Assembly (NCBI RefSeq): GCF_012933505.1
Contig: NZ_JABBNB010000010.1
Coordinates: 120,908 to 184,907, forward strand
DNA from: Gordonia asplenii
GTDB lineage: Bacteria; Actinomycetota; Actinomycetes; Mycobacteriales; Mycobacteriaceae
Length of the DNA stretch: 64,000 nucleotides
Reading direction: 5' to 3'
Notes under the pieces: model-generated
Seen by the model: the letters and a program-made list of their open reading frames with translations, nothing else
What the model was told of the DNA's origin: nothing
Database searches by the model: none
Program-made: the position numbers and the translations under genes
Shown here: positions 39,558 through 48,975 of the stretch, in pieces
How positions within the stretch are numbered: the first letter of the stretch is position 1
Layout of the letters: each line of letters begins with the position of its first letter

Positions 39558-39584
39558 AACGCCATCTCCCGCGCCGATTGTTCC
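39558..39584 (-). promoter_or_regulatory. SigH-dependent autoregulatory promoter
   Basis: On the minus strand GGAACA (39579-39584), preceded by G, then 18 bp, then GTT (39558-39560). This matches the SigH/SigR promoter consensus GGGAA(C/T)-N18-GTT. Transcription would start near 39550, 37 bases before the upstream ATG of the long sigH frame. Confidence 0.75.
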
Positions 39585-39653
39585 CGCGTCCCGTTCTCGA
39601 ACGCGACCGGCTGGGGACGACCCGGCCGGACGACGTGGCAGACTGTTGCGGTC

Positions 39654-40136
39654 ATGGCAGCTACTCCCGCGATCGCCGCTCTGTCCAAGGCCGGCATCGA
39701 CCACCAGGTACACAGGTATCGGCACGACCCCCGCTCGACCGACTACGGCGCCGAAGCCGTCGATGCCTTGGGCCCGACGCTCGGCGTGGTGGCCGCGCAG
39801 ATCTTCAAGACCCTCGTAGTCGACGTCGGCGGGAACCTCGCGGTCGCGATTGTTCCTGTGCCCCAACAACTCTCACTCAAAGCGGCCGCTGCCGCGCTCG
39901 GTGCGTCGAAGGCCGTGATGGCCGACAAACAAGTGGTGACCCGCTCGACCGGTTATGTGCTCGGCGGGGTGTCACCACTCGGGCAACGCACCGCGTTGCC
40001 GACGGTGATCGATTCGTCGGCACGGACCTGGCCGACGATCCTCTGCAGCGCGGGCCGACGCGGACTTGAGATCGCCCTGGCCCCCGACGACCTCATCGCC
40101 GCCACCGACGCCGTCGTCGCCGACATCGCTGTGTGA
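39654..40136 (+). CDS. ybaK: YbaK/EbsC-type Cys-tRNA(Pro) deacylase
   Basis: A 160-residue editing enzyme that removes Cys from mischarged tRNA-Pro. Family features include a conserved Lys in QIFKTLVVDVGG, KAAAAALGASKAVMAD and YVLGGVSPLGQRTALPTVID. It acts in trans, free in the cytosol. It is divergent from sigH and marks the start of the non-syntenic part of the window. Confidence 0.92.
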   Translation: MAATPAIAALSKAGIDHQVHRYRHDPRSTDYGAEAVDALGPTLGVVAAQIFKTLVVDVGGNLAVAIVPVPQQLSLKAAAAALGASKAVMADKQVVTRSTGYVLGGVSPLGQRTALPTVIDSSARTWPTILCSAGRRGLEIALAPDDLIAATDAVVADIAV

Positions 40137-40144
40137 GCCATCCG

Positions 40145-40167
40145 ATGTCGGTGGTCCGTGACAGCAT
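40145..40167 (+). promoter_or_regulatory. PafBC/RecA-NDp-like promoter of the SRAP gene
   Basis: ATGTCGGTG (40145-40153), 8 nt, CAGCAT (40162-40167), 6 nt, ATG. The box fits TTGTC(A/G)GTG with one change, the -10 has C for T at its first place, and the layout is identical to that of uvrD2. Confidence 0.6.
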
Positions 40168-40173
40168 GGACCC

Positions 40174-40992
40174 ATGTGCGGACGTTATGCAGTGACCACG
40201 GACCCGGCGAAACTGGCCGCTGAGATCGACGCCGTCAACGAAGTGCCGCCACCGGAGCCGGCCGCCGACCTCGACGCCCCGGATACGGGCACCGCCGACG
40301 CGCAGCTCACGCTCGACGGCGCCCCCGCCGACGATCCCAAGCCCCGCCCCGCCTTCCCCAACTACAACGTCGCACCCACCACGACGATCATGACGGTCGT
40401 CGCGCGCCACTCCCACGACCATCCCGATGACGACCCCACCATGCGGATCCGCGCGATGCGCTGGGGACTCGTGCCGTCCTGGGCGAAGGAGATCGGCAAG
40501 GGATCGTTGTTCAACGCGCGGGCGGAGAGCGTCGGCGAGAAAGCGTCATTTCGCGGGTCGGTCAAGTCCAAGCGCTGCCTCATCCCGATGGATGGATGGT
40601 ACGAGTGGCGCAAGGTCGAGGTTCCCGGGTCGTCGAAGCCCGCGAAGGTCCCCTACTACATGTCGCCGCGCGACGGTACCCGCCTGTTCATGGCGGGACT
40701 GTGGTCGGTGTGGCGCCCACGCAACGCGGGCCCCGACGCCGCTCCCCTGCTCAGTGCGACCATCCTGACCACCGATTCGGTCGGCCCGCTCACCGATATC
40801 CACGACCGCATGCCGCTGATCATGCCGTTCGAGGAGTGGGACGCCTGGCTCACCCCCGACGCTCCGGCGCCGCCGGAACTGTTCGACGCCCCGGCACTGG
40901 CTCTCGCCGAGGCGATCGACATCCGCGAGGTGTCGCCGCTGGTCAATCGAGTGTCGAACAACGGTCCGGAGCTGCTGACGCCGGCCGGTTAG
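40174..40992 (+). CDS. SOS response-associated peptidase (SRAP/YedK/HMCES)
   Basis: A 272-residue SRAP protein that crosslinks to abasic sites in single-stranded DNA. The catalytic Cys is residue 2 (MCGRYAVTT), exposed after Met removal. Other conserved pieces are NYNVAPTT, MRWGLVPSWAKE, NARAES, and the HDRMPLIM His. An Asp/Pro-rich insertion (about residues 25-65) makes it longer than E. coli YedK. The leaderless ATG sits six bases behind the -10 of a damage-type promoter, in keeping with its repair role. Confidence 0.94.
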   Translation: MCGRYAVTTDPAKLAAEIDAVNEVPPPEPAADLDAPDTGTADAQLTLDGAPADDPKPRPAFPNYNVAPTTTIMTVVARHSHDHPDDDPTMRIRAMRWGLVPSWAKEIGKGSLFNARAESVGEKASFRGSVKSKRCLIPMDGWYEWRKVEVPGSSKPAKVPYYMSPRDGTRLFMAGLWSVWRPRNAGPDAAPLLSATILTTDSVGPLTDIHDRMPLIMPFEEWDAWLTPDAPAPPELFDAPALALAEAIDIREVSPLVNRVSNNGPELLTPAG

Positions 40993-41087
40993 TAGGGTGT
41001 CGCACTAAAGAGTTGTATGACGTTGCTTTCCTCTGCCGGTTGAGCCGAGGTCAAGCCTGGGTCCACCGATGGTGGGCCCTCTCTCAG

Positions 41088-41188
41088 CTGGTTGAGCGAG
41101 CGGAGCGAGTCGAAACCCCACCGGCCGGGCAATGACGAAACACCCAGCGTCACAGTGGTTTCGACTCGGCTTCGCCTCGCTCAACCAG
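41088..41188. repeat. family A interspersed repeats
   Basis: Two units: 41088-41117 (CTGGTTGAGCGAGC ... CGAAACCCC) and the reverse unit 41155-41188 (GTGGTTTCGACTCG ... CGCTCAACCAG). They lie in the 251-bp gap between the SRAP gene and the MFS gene, which holds nothing else recognisable. Confidence 0.75.
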
Positions 41189-41243
41189 CAGGATGCGGCG
41201 AAGCAGGGTGCGCGCAAGATATCAATACGGAGACCGCTGGACG

Positions 41244-42452
41244 TCACCCGCGGCTACGGTCAGAACCACCACTGGCAGCGGCAGCTGATCGAGGTCCGGA
41301 CGGCTGTTGGCGTCGCGGCTGCGGCAACGCCAGACTCAGCGCGAATGCCACGACCGGCACCACACACAACACGCCGAGCACGGTCGCGGTGCCCCACCGA
41401 TCCGCGATCGCCCCGAGCAGCGGCGCGAACATTCCGCCGATCGTCACCGCGAGCCCCAACGTGACGCCCGCGGCGGTTCCCGGCCGCGCCGGCAGATAGT
41501 CCTGGCCCAGTTTCACCAGCACCGCGAACGGCACATTCACCGCCACCCCGGCGACCAGCGCGCACACCAGACCGATCCACATGTTCGGCGTGAATCGCAC
41601 CAATGCCAGGGCGGGAATCGCTGCGGCAGAGCCGATTCGAATCACACGCACTTCGCCCCACCGGTCGGCGAGGCGGCCCCCGAGCAGCGTACCCAGCACT
41701 CCACCGCCGAGGAATGCGGTCAGCGCCACCCCACCTACGCTCGGCGACGCACCGTGGTGGCCGATCCAGAAGAGCGCGATGAAAGTGTTCATCCCAAAGA
41801 ACACGATCGACCGGACCACTTCCAGGGAGGTCAACAGCGAGAACGCCACCCACCGGTCGGGTCCGGCGGGCGCTGCCGCCGCGTGCGCGGCCACCCGCCG
41901 CCGCTGCTGGTGTCGCGACAACACGAACGCCATCAGAACAGCCGGCGGAATGAACAGTGCGGTCGCACCGATGCCCAGCGTGACGAGCGCCGGCGTCACC
42001 AGAGCAGGCGCCAAAAAGAACCCGATGCTACCGCCCGCGGCGAACAGGCTCATCGCAGCCGCACTTCCCCCGGCGTCGCGCCGCGCGTCCCGGCCGGCGG
42101 CCGGGTGGAATGCCGCGACTCCCAGGCCCGACAGCAGCAGGAGCAGCCACACCACCGCATACGCGGGCACCAGCCCGGACAGTCCCGCGGCGATCCCGGC
42201 CAGCGCCAAGCCCGCCGGTGCAAGCCACAACATCGGCCGTCGATCCGCAATCACACCGGTCAACGGCTGCGGCAACGACGACCCTAACGTCGCGGCGAGT
42301 GCCAGGCCCGCTGCGGCGGTATAGCTGTACCCGCGGTCGAGGACGAAGAACGGGATCGACGCGGGCACCAGCCCCTGGTAAAAGTCGTCGACGGCATGGG
42401 CGATCATCCAGTGTCGCATGCGATTCCATGTACTGAGTTCCACGTCATCCAC
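41244..42452 (-). CDS. MFS transporter, fosmidomycin-resistance-like
   Basis: A 402-residue major facilitator with about 12 hydrophobic segments. The N-terminus HAVDDFYQGLVPASIPFF resembles the Fsr (fosmidomycin resistance) branch; the loop RLADRWGEVRVIR is the MFS motif A equivalent. It probably exports a small drug or metabolite. The frame is open to 42599; a GTG at 42452 and an ATG at 42419 are the plausible starts. It is divergent from an AraC regulator with an 82-bp shared promoter region, suggesting control by it. Confidence 0.87.
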   Translation of the reverse strand: MDDVELSTWNRMRHWMIAHAVDDFYQGLVPASIPFFVLDRGYSYTAAAGLALAATLGSSLPQPLTGVIADRRPMLWLAPAGLALAGIAAGLSGLVPAYAVVWLLLLLSGLGVAAFHPAAGRDARRDAGGSAAAMSLFAAGGSIGFFLAPALVTPALVTLGIGATALFIPPAVLMAFVLSRHQQRRRVAAHAAAAPAGPDRWVAFSLLTSLEVVRSIVFFGMNTFIALFWIGHHGASPSVGGVALTAFLGGGVLGTLLGGRLADRWGEVRVIRIGSAAAIPALALVRFTPNMWIGLVCALVAGVAVNVPFAVLVKLGQDYLPARPGTAAGVTLGLAVTIGGMFAPLLGAIADRWGTATVLGVLCVVPVVAFALSLALPQPRRQQPSGPRSAAAASGGSDRSRG

Positions 42453-42534
42453 GGTAGGCAGCCGACCGGCATGCGCACTTCCGCTATTCTGACCAAAAGT
42501 ATCGATAATCCGCCAATCTCCCAAGAATGCACCA

Positions 42535-43269
42535 ATGACCACCAGCGACCTCGTCGACGAGGTGACGAGCCGCCGCAGCCATGCCGGTGGCAGTCGCATC
42601 GCGCCGCACCGGCACGACCGTCATCAGCTGATCTATCCGAGCAGCGGCATCATCGCGGTCACCACCGACGCCGGGACGTGGGTCACGCCGCCCGACCGCG
42701 CGATCTGGATCCCCGCCTTCGCAAACCACGGGCACCGCTTCTACGGTCGTACCGAATTCCATTGCGTGGCAATCAATCCGGCCCTCGACCCGTTCAACAG
42801 TGACGGACCGGTCGTCGTCGCGGTCACACCGCTGCTGCGCGAGTTGATCATCGAGTGCTCGCTGCCGGCGACCCGCCCCGACGAGGAGACCAGTCGACTC
42901 GTCGCCGTGCTCGTTGACCGACTGCGCCGATCCCCCGACGCCGCGTTGCGACTGCCGGTCGCTCGTGACCCGCGGCTGGCGAACGCGTGCGCCATCGTCG
43001 TCGACGATCTGTCCCGGGTCCACTCGCTGGCCGAACTCGGTCACATGGTCGGCGCGGGCGAACGCACCCTGAGCCGACTGTTCCGCAACGAGTTCGGCAT
43101 GACCTACCCACAATGGCGAACGCAGGCGCGGCTGCATCGAGCGCTCATCGCTCTCGCCGAGGGCCGCACCGTCACCGACGTCGCCACCGTCTGCGGGTGG
43201 GCTACGCCGAGCGCGTTCATCGACGTCTACCGCCGCGCCTTCAGCCACTCCCCAGGTGCCCGGGCGTAG
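42535..43269 (+). CDS. AraC family regulator
   Basis: A 244-residue AraC-type regulator. The N-terminal cupin has HRHDRHQLIYPSSG and WIPAFANHGH. The C-terminal half carries the two helix-turn-helix motifs (LAELGHMVGAGERTLSRLF and VTDVATVCGWATPSAFIDVY). It is divergent from the Fsr-like MFS gene, the usual layout for an activator or repressor of an efflux pump. The effector is unknown. Confidence 0.9.
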   Translation: MTTSDLVDEVTSRRSHAGGSRIAPHRHDRHQLIYPSSGIIAVTTDAGTWVTPPDRAIWIPAFANHGHRFYGRTEFHCVAINPALDPFNSDGPVVVAVTPLLRELIIECSLPATRPDEETSRLVAVLVDRLRRSPDAALRLPVARDPRLANACAIVVDDLSRVHSLAELGHMVGAGERTLSRLFRNEFGMTYPQWRTQARLHRALIALAEGRTVTDVATVCGWATPSAFIDVYRRAFSHSPGARA

Positions 43270-43278
43270 CCTCCCGAC

Positions 43279-43902
43279 ATGGCATTGCACTATCAGCGCG
43301 GCGAGATCGCCGGACTCGCCCGGCTCATCGTCAGCGTCGTCATCGGGGTAGCCGTGACGGTCGTTCTGCGGGTCACTACCTCCGTCGACGTCCCACTCGC
43401 CGGGTGGGCGATCGGCGCGGCGATCTTCGTCCTGTGGACCTGGGGCATGCTCTACTCGATGGGCACCGAAGCGACGGCCGCGCACGCATCGCGGGAAGAA
43501 CCGACCCACGGCGTCACCATGATCGCGGTGATCGTCTTAGCCATGGTGAGCCTCGGCGGAGTCGTCTTCGTGCTCGGCCACAAGGATCACACGAGTCTCG
43601 TGGTATCCACCCTCGCCAGCGTGATCATGTCCTGGGCGGCCATCCACACGATCTTCGCCGTGCACTATGCGCGGATCTACTTCACCGACCCGGTCGGCGG
43701 GGTGGACTTCCATCAGGAAACCCCGCCGACCTACTCCGACTTCGCCTACATCGGGTTCACGGTCGGGATGAGCTTCGCGATCTCCGACACCGATTTGAGT
43801 TCGTCGAAGATGCGCCGCCCCGCCCTCGCGCACGCCTTGCTGAGCTATCTCTTCGGCACGGTGATCGTCGCGCTTCTCGTGAATCTCGTTGCAGGACTGT
43901 AG
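43279..43902 (+). CDS. DUF1345 membrane protein
   Basis: A 207-residue integral membrane protein of family DUF1345. About five hydrophobic helices are visible (for example LIVSVVIGVAVTVVL, AIGAAIFVLWTWGML, VTMIAVIVLAMVSLGGVVFVL), and the conserved YSDFAYIGFTVGMSFAISDTD motif lies near residue 155. Function unknown. The start lies six bases after TAGCCT (leaderless) and ten bases after the AraC stop. Confidence 0.88.
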   Translation: MALHYQRGEIAGLARLIVSVVIGVAVTVVLRVTTSVDVPLAGWAIGAAIFVLWTWGMLYSMGTEATAAHASREEPTHGVTMIAVIVLAMVSLGGVVFVLGHKDHTSLVVSTLASVIMSWAAIHTIFAVHYARIYFTDPVGGVDFHQETPPTYSDFAYIGFTVGMSFAISDTDLSSSKMRRPALAHALLSYLFGTVIVALLVNLVAGL

Positions 43903-43919
43903 CTTTCGCAGCCCGACGA

Positions 43920-45398
43920 TCAGCGGTAGGAGTAGTCGTCGAGCGGGAACCGGCCCATCTCACGCAGCGTCGACGCCGTCGAACGCGGCCGTAGCAGCGT
44001 CGCCTCACCCGACTTGTTGAAGTAGTAGCTGCGCGACGACGCACAGTCGCCGCTATAGAACACCGACGAGTCGAGTCGTTCGGTGGCGTCGTCGAGGAAG
44101 GCCGCGTTGGCCTCCTCGGTCACTTCGAACGTGGTCTTGCCGCGACGGGCGAGTTCGCCGAACAGGCGGCCCATGTGCTTCATCTGGCCTTCGATGGTCG
44201 TGAAATACGACAGCCCGCTGTAGGAATACGGACTGTTCAACGACAGAAAGTTCGGAAACTTGGGGACGGTGATGCCCTCGTAGGCCTGGAATCGCTTCTC
44301 CCGCCACCACTTTCCGAGATTGAGCCCCTCCCTGCCGATCACCTCGATGGCCGGAAAGTTGGTGTCCCACAGGTCGAAGCCGGTGGCCAGCACCAACGTA
44401 TCGACAGCGATCTTGCCGGCCTCGGTGACGATGCCGTCGGGCTCCACGCGGACGATCGAGCTCGTCTCCAGGTGTGTGTTGGGTTGATTGAACACCGGGT
44501 AGTAGGTGTTGGAGAAGGTCGGCCGCTTGCAGCCGAAATCGTATGTGGGCGTGAGCTTCCGACGAGTCTGCGGGTCACCGACCTGGTTGCGCAGATGTGC
44601 CTTCGCCAGCAGCGCGGCACCCTTGTTGCCGAGTTTGAACTGCTTGAAATGCAGCACACCGGTAACCATCAAGACTTCCAGGACCGACCCCGACACCAGC
44701 CGAGCCGCCTTCTGCGTTAACGGAACCCGCGCGAACAGCTCCCGAACCTGCGGCGGGATCGACAGTTGCACCTTGGGGACCACCCAGATCGGCGTGCGCT
44801 GAAACACGGTGAGTTCCAACGCCTGCTTGGCCAGTTCGGGAATCAACTGAACCGCGGTGGCGCCGGTACCGACGATCGCGACACGCTCGCCGGTGAAATC
44901 CCGACCGTCCGGCCACGCGGTCGTGTGGATGATGTCGCCGGCGAAATCGCCGATGCCGGGAAAGTCCGGGACGTGCGGCTGAGACAGGAAACCCGTCGCG
45001 GTGACGAGGTAGCGCGCGGTCCGCGACACACCGTCGTGCGTGGTGACCCGCCACAGCTGGGCGTCGTCGTCCCAGACCGCACCGTCGACGACGGTGCCGA
45101 ACTCCATGTGACGTTTGAGGTCATACTTCGCGGCGACGTCGGTGGCGTACTGCTTGAGTTCACCACCCGGCGCGAACAGCTGCGACCATCGCGGATTGGG
45201 CTCGAACGAGTAGGAGTACGTGACCGACGGAATGTCGACCGCTAGGCCCGGATAGTGGTTGACATGCCAGGTGCCGCCGAGATCGTCCTCGCGCTCCAGT
45301 ATGGCGATGTTGCCGTGCCCGAGCCGCTTGAGTTCGATGGCAGCACCCATTCCGCCGAAGCCGGCACCGACGATGATGGCGTCGTAGTCAGGTTCCAT
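43920..45398 (-). CDS. flavin-containing Baeyer-Villiger-type monooxygenase
   Basis: A 492-residue FAD/NADPH monooxygenase. The FAD dinucleotide motif is IIVGAGFGGMGAAIELK, the BVMO fingerprint is FAGDIIHTTAWP near residue 155, and the NADPH motif is VAIVGTGATAVQLIPEL. It probably inserts oxygen next to a ketone; the substrate is unknown. The ATG at 45398 has GGGGAG eight bases upstream. A longer frame to 45440 lacks support. No partner gene is beside it; repeat DNA lies upstream. Confidence 0.92.
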   Translation of the reverse strand: MEPDYDAIIVGAGFGGMGAAIELKRLGHGNIAILEREDDLGGTWHVNHYPGLAVDIPSVTYSYSFEPNPRWSQLFAPGGELKQYATDVAAKYDLKRHMEFGTVVDGAVWDDDAQLWRVTTHDGVSRTARYLVTATGFLSQPHVPDFPGIGDFAGDIIHTTAWPDGRDFTGERVAIVGTGATAVQLIPELAKQALELTVFQRTPIWVVPKVQLSIPPQVRELFARVPLTQKAARLVSGSVLEVLMVTGVLHFKQFKLGNKGAALLAKAHLRNQVGDPQTRRKLTPTYDFGCKRPTFSNTYYPVFNQPNTHLETSSIVRVEPDGIVTEAGKIAVDTLVLATGFDLWDTNFPAIEVIGREGLNLGKWWREKRFQAYEGITVPKFPNFLSLNSPYSYSGLSYFTTIEGQMKHMGRLFGELARRGKTTFEVTEEANAAFLDDATERLDSSVFYSGDCASSRSYYFNKSGEATLLRPRSTASTLREMGRFPLDDYSYR

Positions 45399-45595
45399 GA
45401 GATCGACTCCCCACTGATGGTGTGACTCGGCGTCACACATAATGTGTGAACAACGTTACACCGTGTGGCTCTATCCGCCATCACCGTTCGGTGGCTCGAC
45501 GCCGAGGACACGGTGGGGACGGACGGAATCGTCCTTCTGTGGGACCGTGGCGCGTAACCGCTCGTTTGCCTCTGCTCGTCGCTTGGTAAGCACGG

Positions 45596-45856
45596 CGCCT
45601 CGTTGCGGTGCTCGGGGAGCAACGGGTGCGCTCCGATTATTCGTTCCCCACCTTAGATCTTCGGCTCACCGACCCCTCGTTACACCGAAGCTCGTTCCTC
45701 GCTTCGGCACTCGGGGAGCCAGGTTACGGCCTCACTTCGGCACTCGGGAGCGAAGTTACGGCCTCACTTCGGCACTCGGGAGCGAAGTTACGGCCTCGCT
45801 TGCGCACTCGCGGAGCGAGGTTACGGACCCGGCTGCGCACTCGGGGAGTGACACTG
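45596..45856. repeat. family B repeats, CACTCGGGGAGCGAAGTTACGG type
   Basis: In the 479-bp gap between the BVMO gene and the hydrolase, a 32-bp unit (CTTCGGCACTCGGGAGCGAAGTTACGGCCTCA) repeats at least four times from about 45702, with degenerate copies upstream. Related sequence appears at 23264-23345. Nothing else was found in the gap. Confidence 0.7.
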
Positions 45857-45877
45857 TCACCGCAGATCGTTCGCGCG

Positions 45878-47473
45878 TCACGGAGCCGATCGGGTGAACG
45901 TCCCTTGCTTATTGCGATCGAAGAACTCCACCCACACCGATGGTGAAGTGTCGCCGGTCACGGTGAACTTCACCTGCGAGATAGTGCCGGGGTTCGCCGT
46001 CTCGCCGCGCGGTATGAAGGTGAACGTGTCGCCGTCGAAATGCGAAAGGTCGTAGGTTTGATTCTTCGGCCCGATCGACAGCGTGAGTTTCGTGCCGTCG
46101 GCCTTGATGGTCAGCGGACCGAAGTATTGATTGGCATAGGTGCCCGCGTAGGTGTTGAGCGGCTTGGCCGCTGCCGCGTTCGCCGGCGGCTTCTTGCCCA
46201 CCAGCTCGCCCTCCGGCGCGTTCGTCGGGTCGATGAGCTGCTGGAATTGCGCGAACCAATCGGCGGTCAGCCTGCCGTACTGCGCCAGGTCGGTGAAATC
46301 TTTGGCCACCGCTTCGGCAGCACCCACCGGCGCTCCGTTCGTCAGCACCACGATGCCGAGATTCATCCCGGGGACGATCTGGTAGTTGGTCGCCGCGCCG
46401 GTGGTGAATGCGCCCGAATGGTTCAGCATCGTCCGCCCCGACGGGTCGCTGGAGATGTTGAACCCGAAACCCGTTGCGCTGGGCCGGAAGTCGGCGCGTC
46501 CGGACGGCAACGCCATCTGCGGTGTCATCGCCGCGAGCAATGCATCCGACGAAACGATCTGGCGCCCTTGATATTTCCCGTCGTCGAGCACCATCGTCAT
46601 CCACTTCGCCAGATCGTTGACACTGGCGCTGACGCCACCCGCGGGCGCCTGCGCGTCGGCGTCGCGCTGGGCCAGCGGCGCGAACTTCCCGTCGACCTTC
46701 GCGTGCAGGAGCGCGCGGTTGGTCCGGCTGAGGTAGTCGGCATAGCGCATGCTCGACGACGACATTCCCAGCGGCCCGAAAATCGTTTCGGCACTGAGGG
46801 TTTCCCAATCCTTGCCGGCCTTGTTCGCGACGGCCTGCGCGGCCGCGGTGAGCCCGAAGTTCGTGTAGAGCTCCTCGGTGCGCAACGGCACGAGCGGCAG
46901 ATACCGCAGCCGCCGCAGAATCTCGGCACGGTCGTAGCCGATGACCTCCAGATCGTCGCCCGCGTGGTCGGGCAACCCCGACCGGTGACTGAACATGTCG
47001 GCCACCGTCACATGCGTGGACACATACGGGTCGGCGAGCGTGAACGAATCGACGCCGGCGGCCACCGGCATCGTCCAATCGATCCCCTGGGTGCCGGCCC
47101 GTCCGGCGACCACCGTCGCCGACACCGCCTTGGACAGTGACGCGATCTGGAACACGGTGTCGGCGTCGACCGAACTATCGGGCCGACGATTGTCTTTGAC
47201 GCCGAATCCGCCGGTGTAGACCGTCTTGCCGTCGTGTACCACCGCTATCGCCATGCCGGGAACTCCGGTGGACTGCAACATCTTTCGCGCCAAATCAGGT
47301 AGCTGCCGCACGGCGTCGTCGATGCGGGCCGAGTCGGTGGGGATACTCGCGACCGCGGGCGGGGGCGTCGACCCGACGCTGAACTCCGGCGTCGACGACG
47401 ACGAGCCATTGCCACATCCAGCGACAAGGACGCCGACACTGAGGACCGCCACAGCTGCGACTCGCCTGTTCAT
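45878..47473 (-). CDS. secreted serine hydrolase lipoprotein (beta-lactamase family)
   Basis: A 531-residue protein with a lipoprotein signal (VLVAGCGNG, Cys lipidated). The beta-lactamase/class C-type domain has the SxxK motif QIASLSKAVSATV and the YxN motif ELYTNFGLTAAA. An additional C-terminal domain (about 120 residues, LNTYAGTYANQYFGPL start) matches DUF3471-type lipocalin-like tails. It is probably an esterase or D-amino-acid peptidase on the outer surface, not necessarily a beta-lactamase. The ATG at 47473 has GAGGAG upstream. Confidence 0.9.
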   Translation of the reverse strand: MNRRVAAVAVLSVGVLVAGCGNGSSSSTPEFSVGSTPPPAVASIPTDSARIDDAVRQLPDLARKMLQSTGVPGMAIAVVHDGKTVYTGGFGVKDNRRPDSSVDADTVFQIASLSKAVSATVVAGRAGTQGIDWTMPVAAGVDSFTLADPYVSTHVTVADMFSHRSGLPDHAGDDLEVIGYDRAEILRRLRYLPLVPLRTEELYTNFGLTAAAQAVANKAGKDWETLSAETIFGPLGMSSSSMRYADYLSRTNRALLHAKVDGKFAPLAQRDADAQAPAGGVSASVNDLAKWMTMVLDDGKYQGRQIVSSDALLAAMTPQMALPSGRADFRPSATGFGFNISSDPSGRTMLNHSGAFTTGAATNYQIVPGMNLGIVVLTNGAPVGAAEAVAKDFTDLAQYGRLTADWFAQFQQLIDPTNAPEGELVGKKPPANAAAAKPLNTYAGTYANQYFGPLTIKADGTKLTLSIGPKNQTYDLSHFDGDTFTFIPRGETANPGTISQVKFTVTGDTSPSVWVEFFDRNKQGTFTRSAP

Positions 47474-47581
47474 CGTTCTCCTCACGGATTCCCCGAGATT
47501 CGCCCGAAATCACAGTAGAACCCGCGACGCCGCCGCCGCTACGGACCGACGAAAATGAGTTCGTTCAGGCCACGTACGGCC

Positions 47582-48913
47582 CTAAAGATGCAGATCTCGA
47601 TTGCGAATCGCCGCGGTGGCCGCGACGCTGATCGCTGCCGTCGCAACGAGATACGCACAGGCGAGCCAGGGCCTGCCGTCGTCGACGCCGATGAGTGCGG
47701 TCAGAATCAGCGGCGTCAGACCCGACGCCCAGATACCCGAGAACTGATAGACCACCGACAATCCGGTGTAGCGGACCGGCGTGGGGAACAGGCTGGCGAA
47801 CAGTGTCCCCTGGGCGCCGTAGAACAGCGCGTGCACGATGCCGAAGACGAGTACCAACCCCACGGTCAGCCACACCAGATTCGCGGTGCCGAACAGCGCG
47901 AACACCGGATAGACGAGCAGTCCGTAGGCGGCGATGCCGATCAGGTAGATCCGCTTGGGCCCGAACCGATCTGCAAGCAGACCCGACGCCGGGAGCAGGA
48001 CGGCCATCACGATCGCGGCGATGCTCACCGACACCAGGACCGGTACTTTCGCGAGGTGCAACGCGCCGGTCGCGTAGGTGATCGCGAAGACTCCCCAGGT
48101 GTTGAACGCGGCGCCCTCACCCCAGCGGGCCAGCAGCCCCAACAGCGTGTTACGCGTATTCGGCGGCGTGATCACGTCTTTCAGCGGAGCCGACGACTTC
48201 TGCGCCAGTCGATCGACTTCCGCGAACTCAGGGGTCTCCTCGACTTTGAGTCGTACGACGAAGCCGATCACCACCAGCACGATGCTCAGCGCAAAGGCGA
48301 TGCGCCACCCGTACGACTGAAACGCGGCGTCGTCGAAGATCATCTGCAGCAGCGCGAAAACCAGTGTCCCCAAGGCCAATCCGGCGGCCAGCCCGATCTG
48401 GGGAATGCTGCCGAACAGGCCCCGACGCCGGGCCGGGCTGTGCTCGACGGCAAGCAGGACCGCACCGGCCCATTCGCCGCCGAGCGCGAATCCCTGCACG
48501 ATCCGCAGCACCAGCAACAGGATCGGCGCCGCGACGCCGATCTGAGCGGCCGACGGCAATGCGCCCATGAGCGCGGTCGCGGCGCCCATCAGCACCATGG
48601 TGACCGCGAGAGTCCGCTTGCGGCCGATCCGGTCGCCGACATGCCCGAAGATCACCCCGCCGATCGGGCGCACGACGAAGCCCACCGCGAAGGTGGCGAA
48701 GGCCAGCATGGTCCCGACGAACGCGCTCGCATCGGGGTAGAAGACGTGTTTGAACACCAGACTGGCCGCGGTGGCATAAAGGAAGAAGTCATACCACTCG
48801 ACGGTCGCTCCGAGCAGGCTGGCCAGCACGACGTTGCGGAGTCGACGACGATCGGGCACGTGGCGCTTGCCGATCGTCGACGCCGGGTGGGGCGGCGCTT
48901 CGGTCACAGTCAT
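47582..48913 (-). CDS. MHS family MFS transporter
   Basis: A 443-residue metabolite:H+ symporter-type MFS protein. It has 12 hydrophobic segments, the N-terminal GATVEWYDFFLYATAASLVF, the loop GHVGDRIGRKRTL and the family signature GGEWAGAVLL near residue 155. Members import dicarboxylates, osmolytes or aromatic acids; the substrate here is unknown. The start follows TAGCAT by seven bases (leaderless). Confidence 0.92.
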   Translation of the reverse strand: MTVTEAPPHPASTIGKRHVPDRRRLRNVVLASLLGATVEWYDFFLYATAASLVFKHVFYPDASAFVGTMLAFATFAVGFVVRPIGGVIFGHVGDRIGRKRTLAVTMVLMGAATALMGALPSAAQIGVAAPILLLVLRIVQGFALGGEWAGAVLLAVEHSPARRRGLFGSIPQIGLAAGLALGTLVFALLQMIFDDAAFQSYGWRIAFALSIVLVVIGFVVRLKVEETPEFAEVDRLAQKSSAPLKDVITPPNTRNTLLGLLARWGEGAAFNTWGVFAITYATGALHLAKVPVLVSVSIAAIVMAVLLPASGLLADRFGPKRIYLIGIAAYGLLVYPVFALFGTANLVWLTVGLVLVFGIVHALFYGAQGTLFASLFPTPVRYTGLSVVYQFSGIWASGLTPLILTALIGVDDGRPWLACAYLVATAAISVAATAAIRNRDLHL

Positions 48914-48975
48914 TCGCGTGATGCTAGGGAGCCAGGCGGGGCGGCGACAGGGCTGCGATCAGGATGATTCTAAGG

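Noticed and set aside
45878..47473. Beta-lactamase resistance gene
   Set aside because: The SxxK/YxN motifs fit a broad serine hydrolase family with a C-terminal lipocalin-like domain; antibiotic hydrolysis cannot be inferred.
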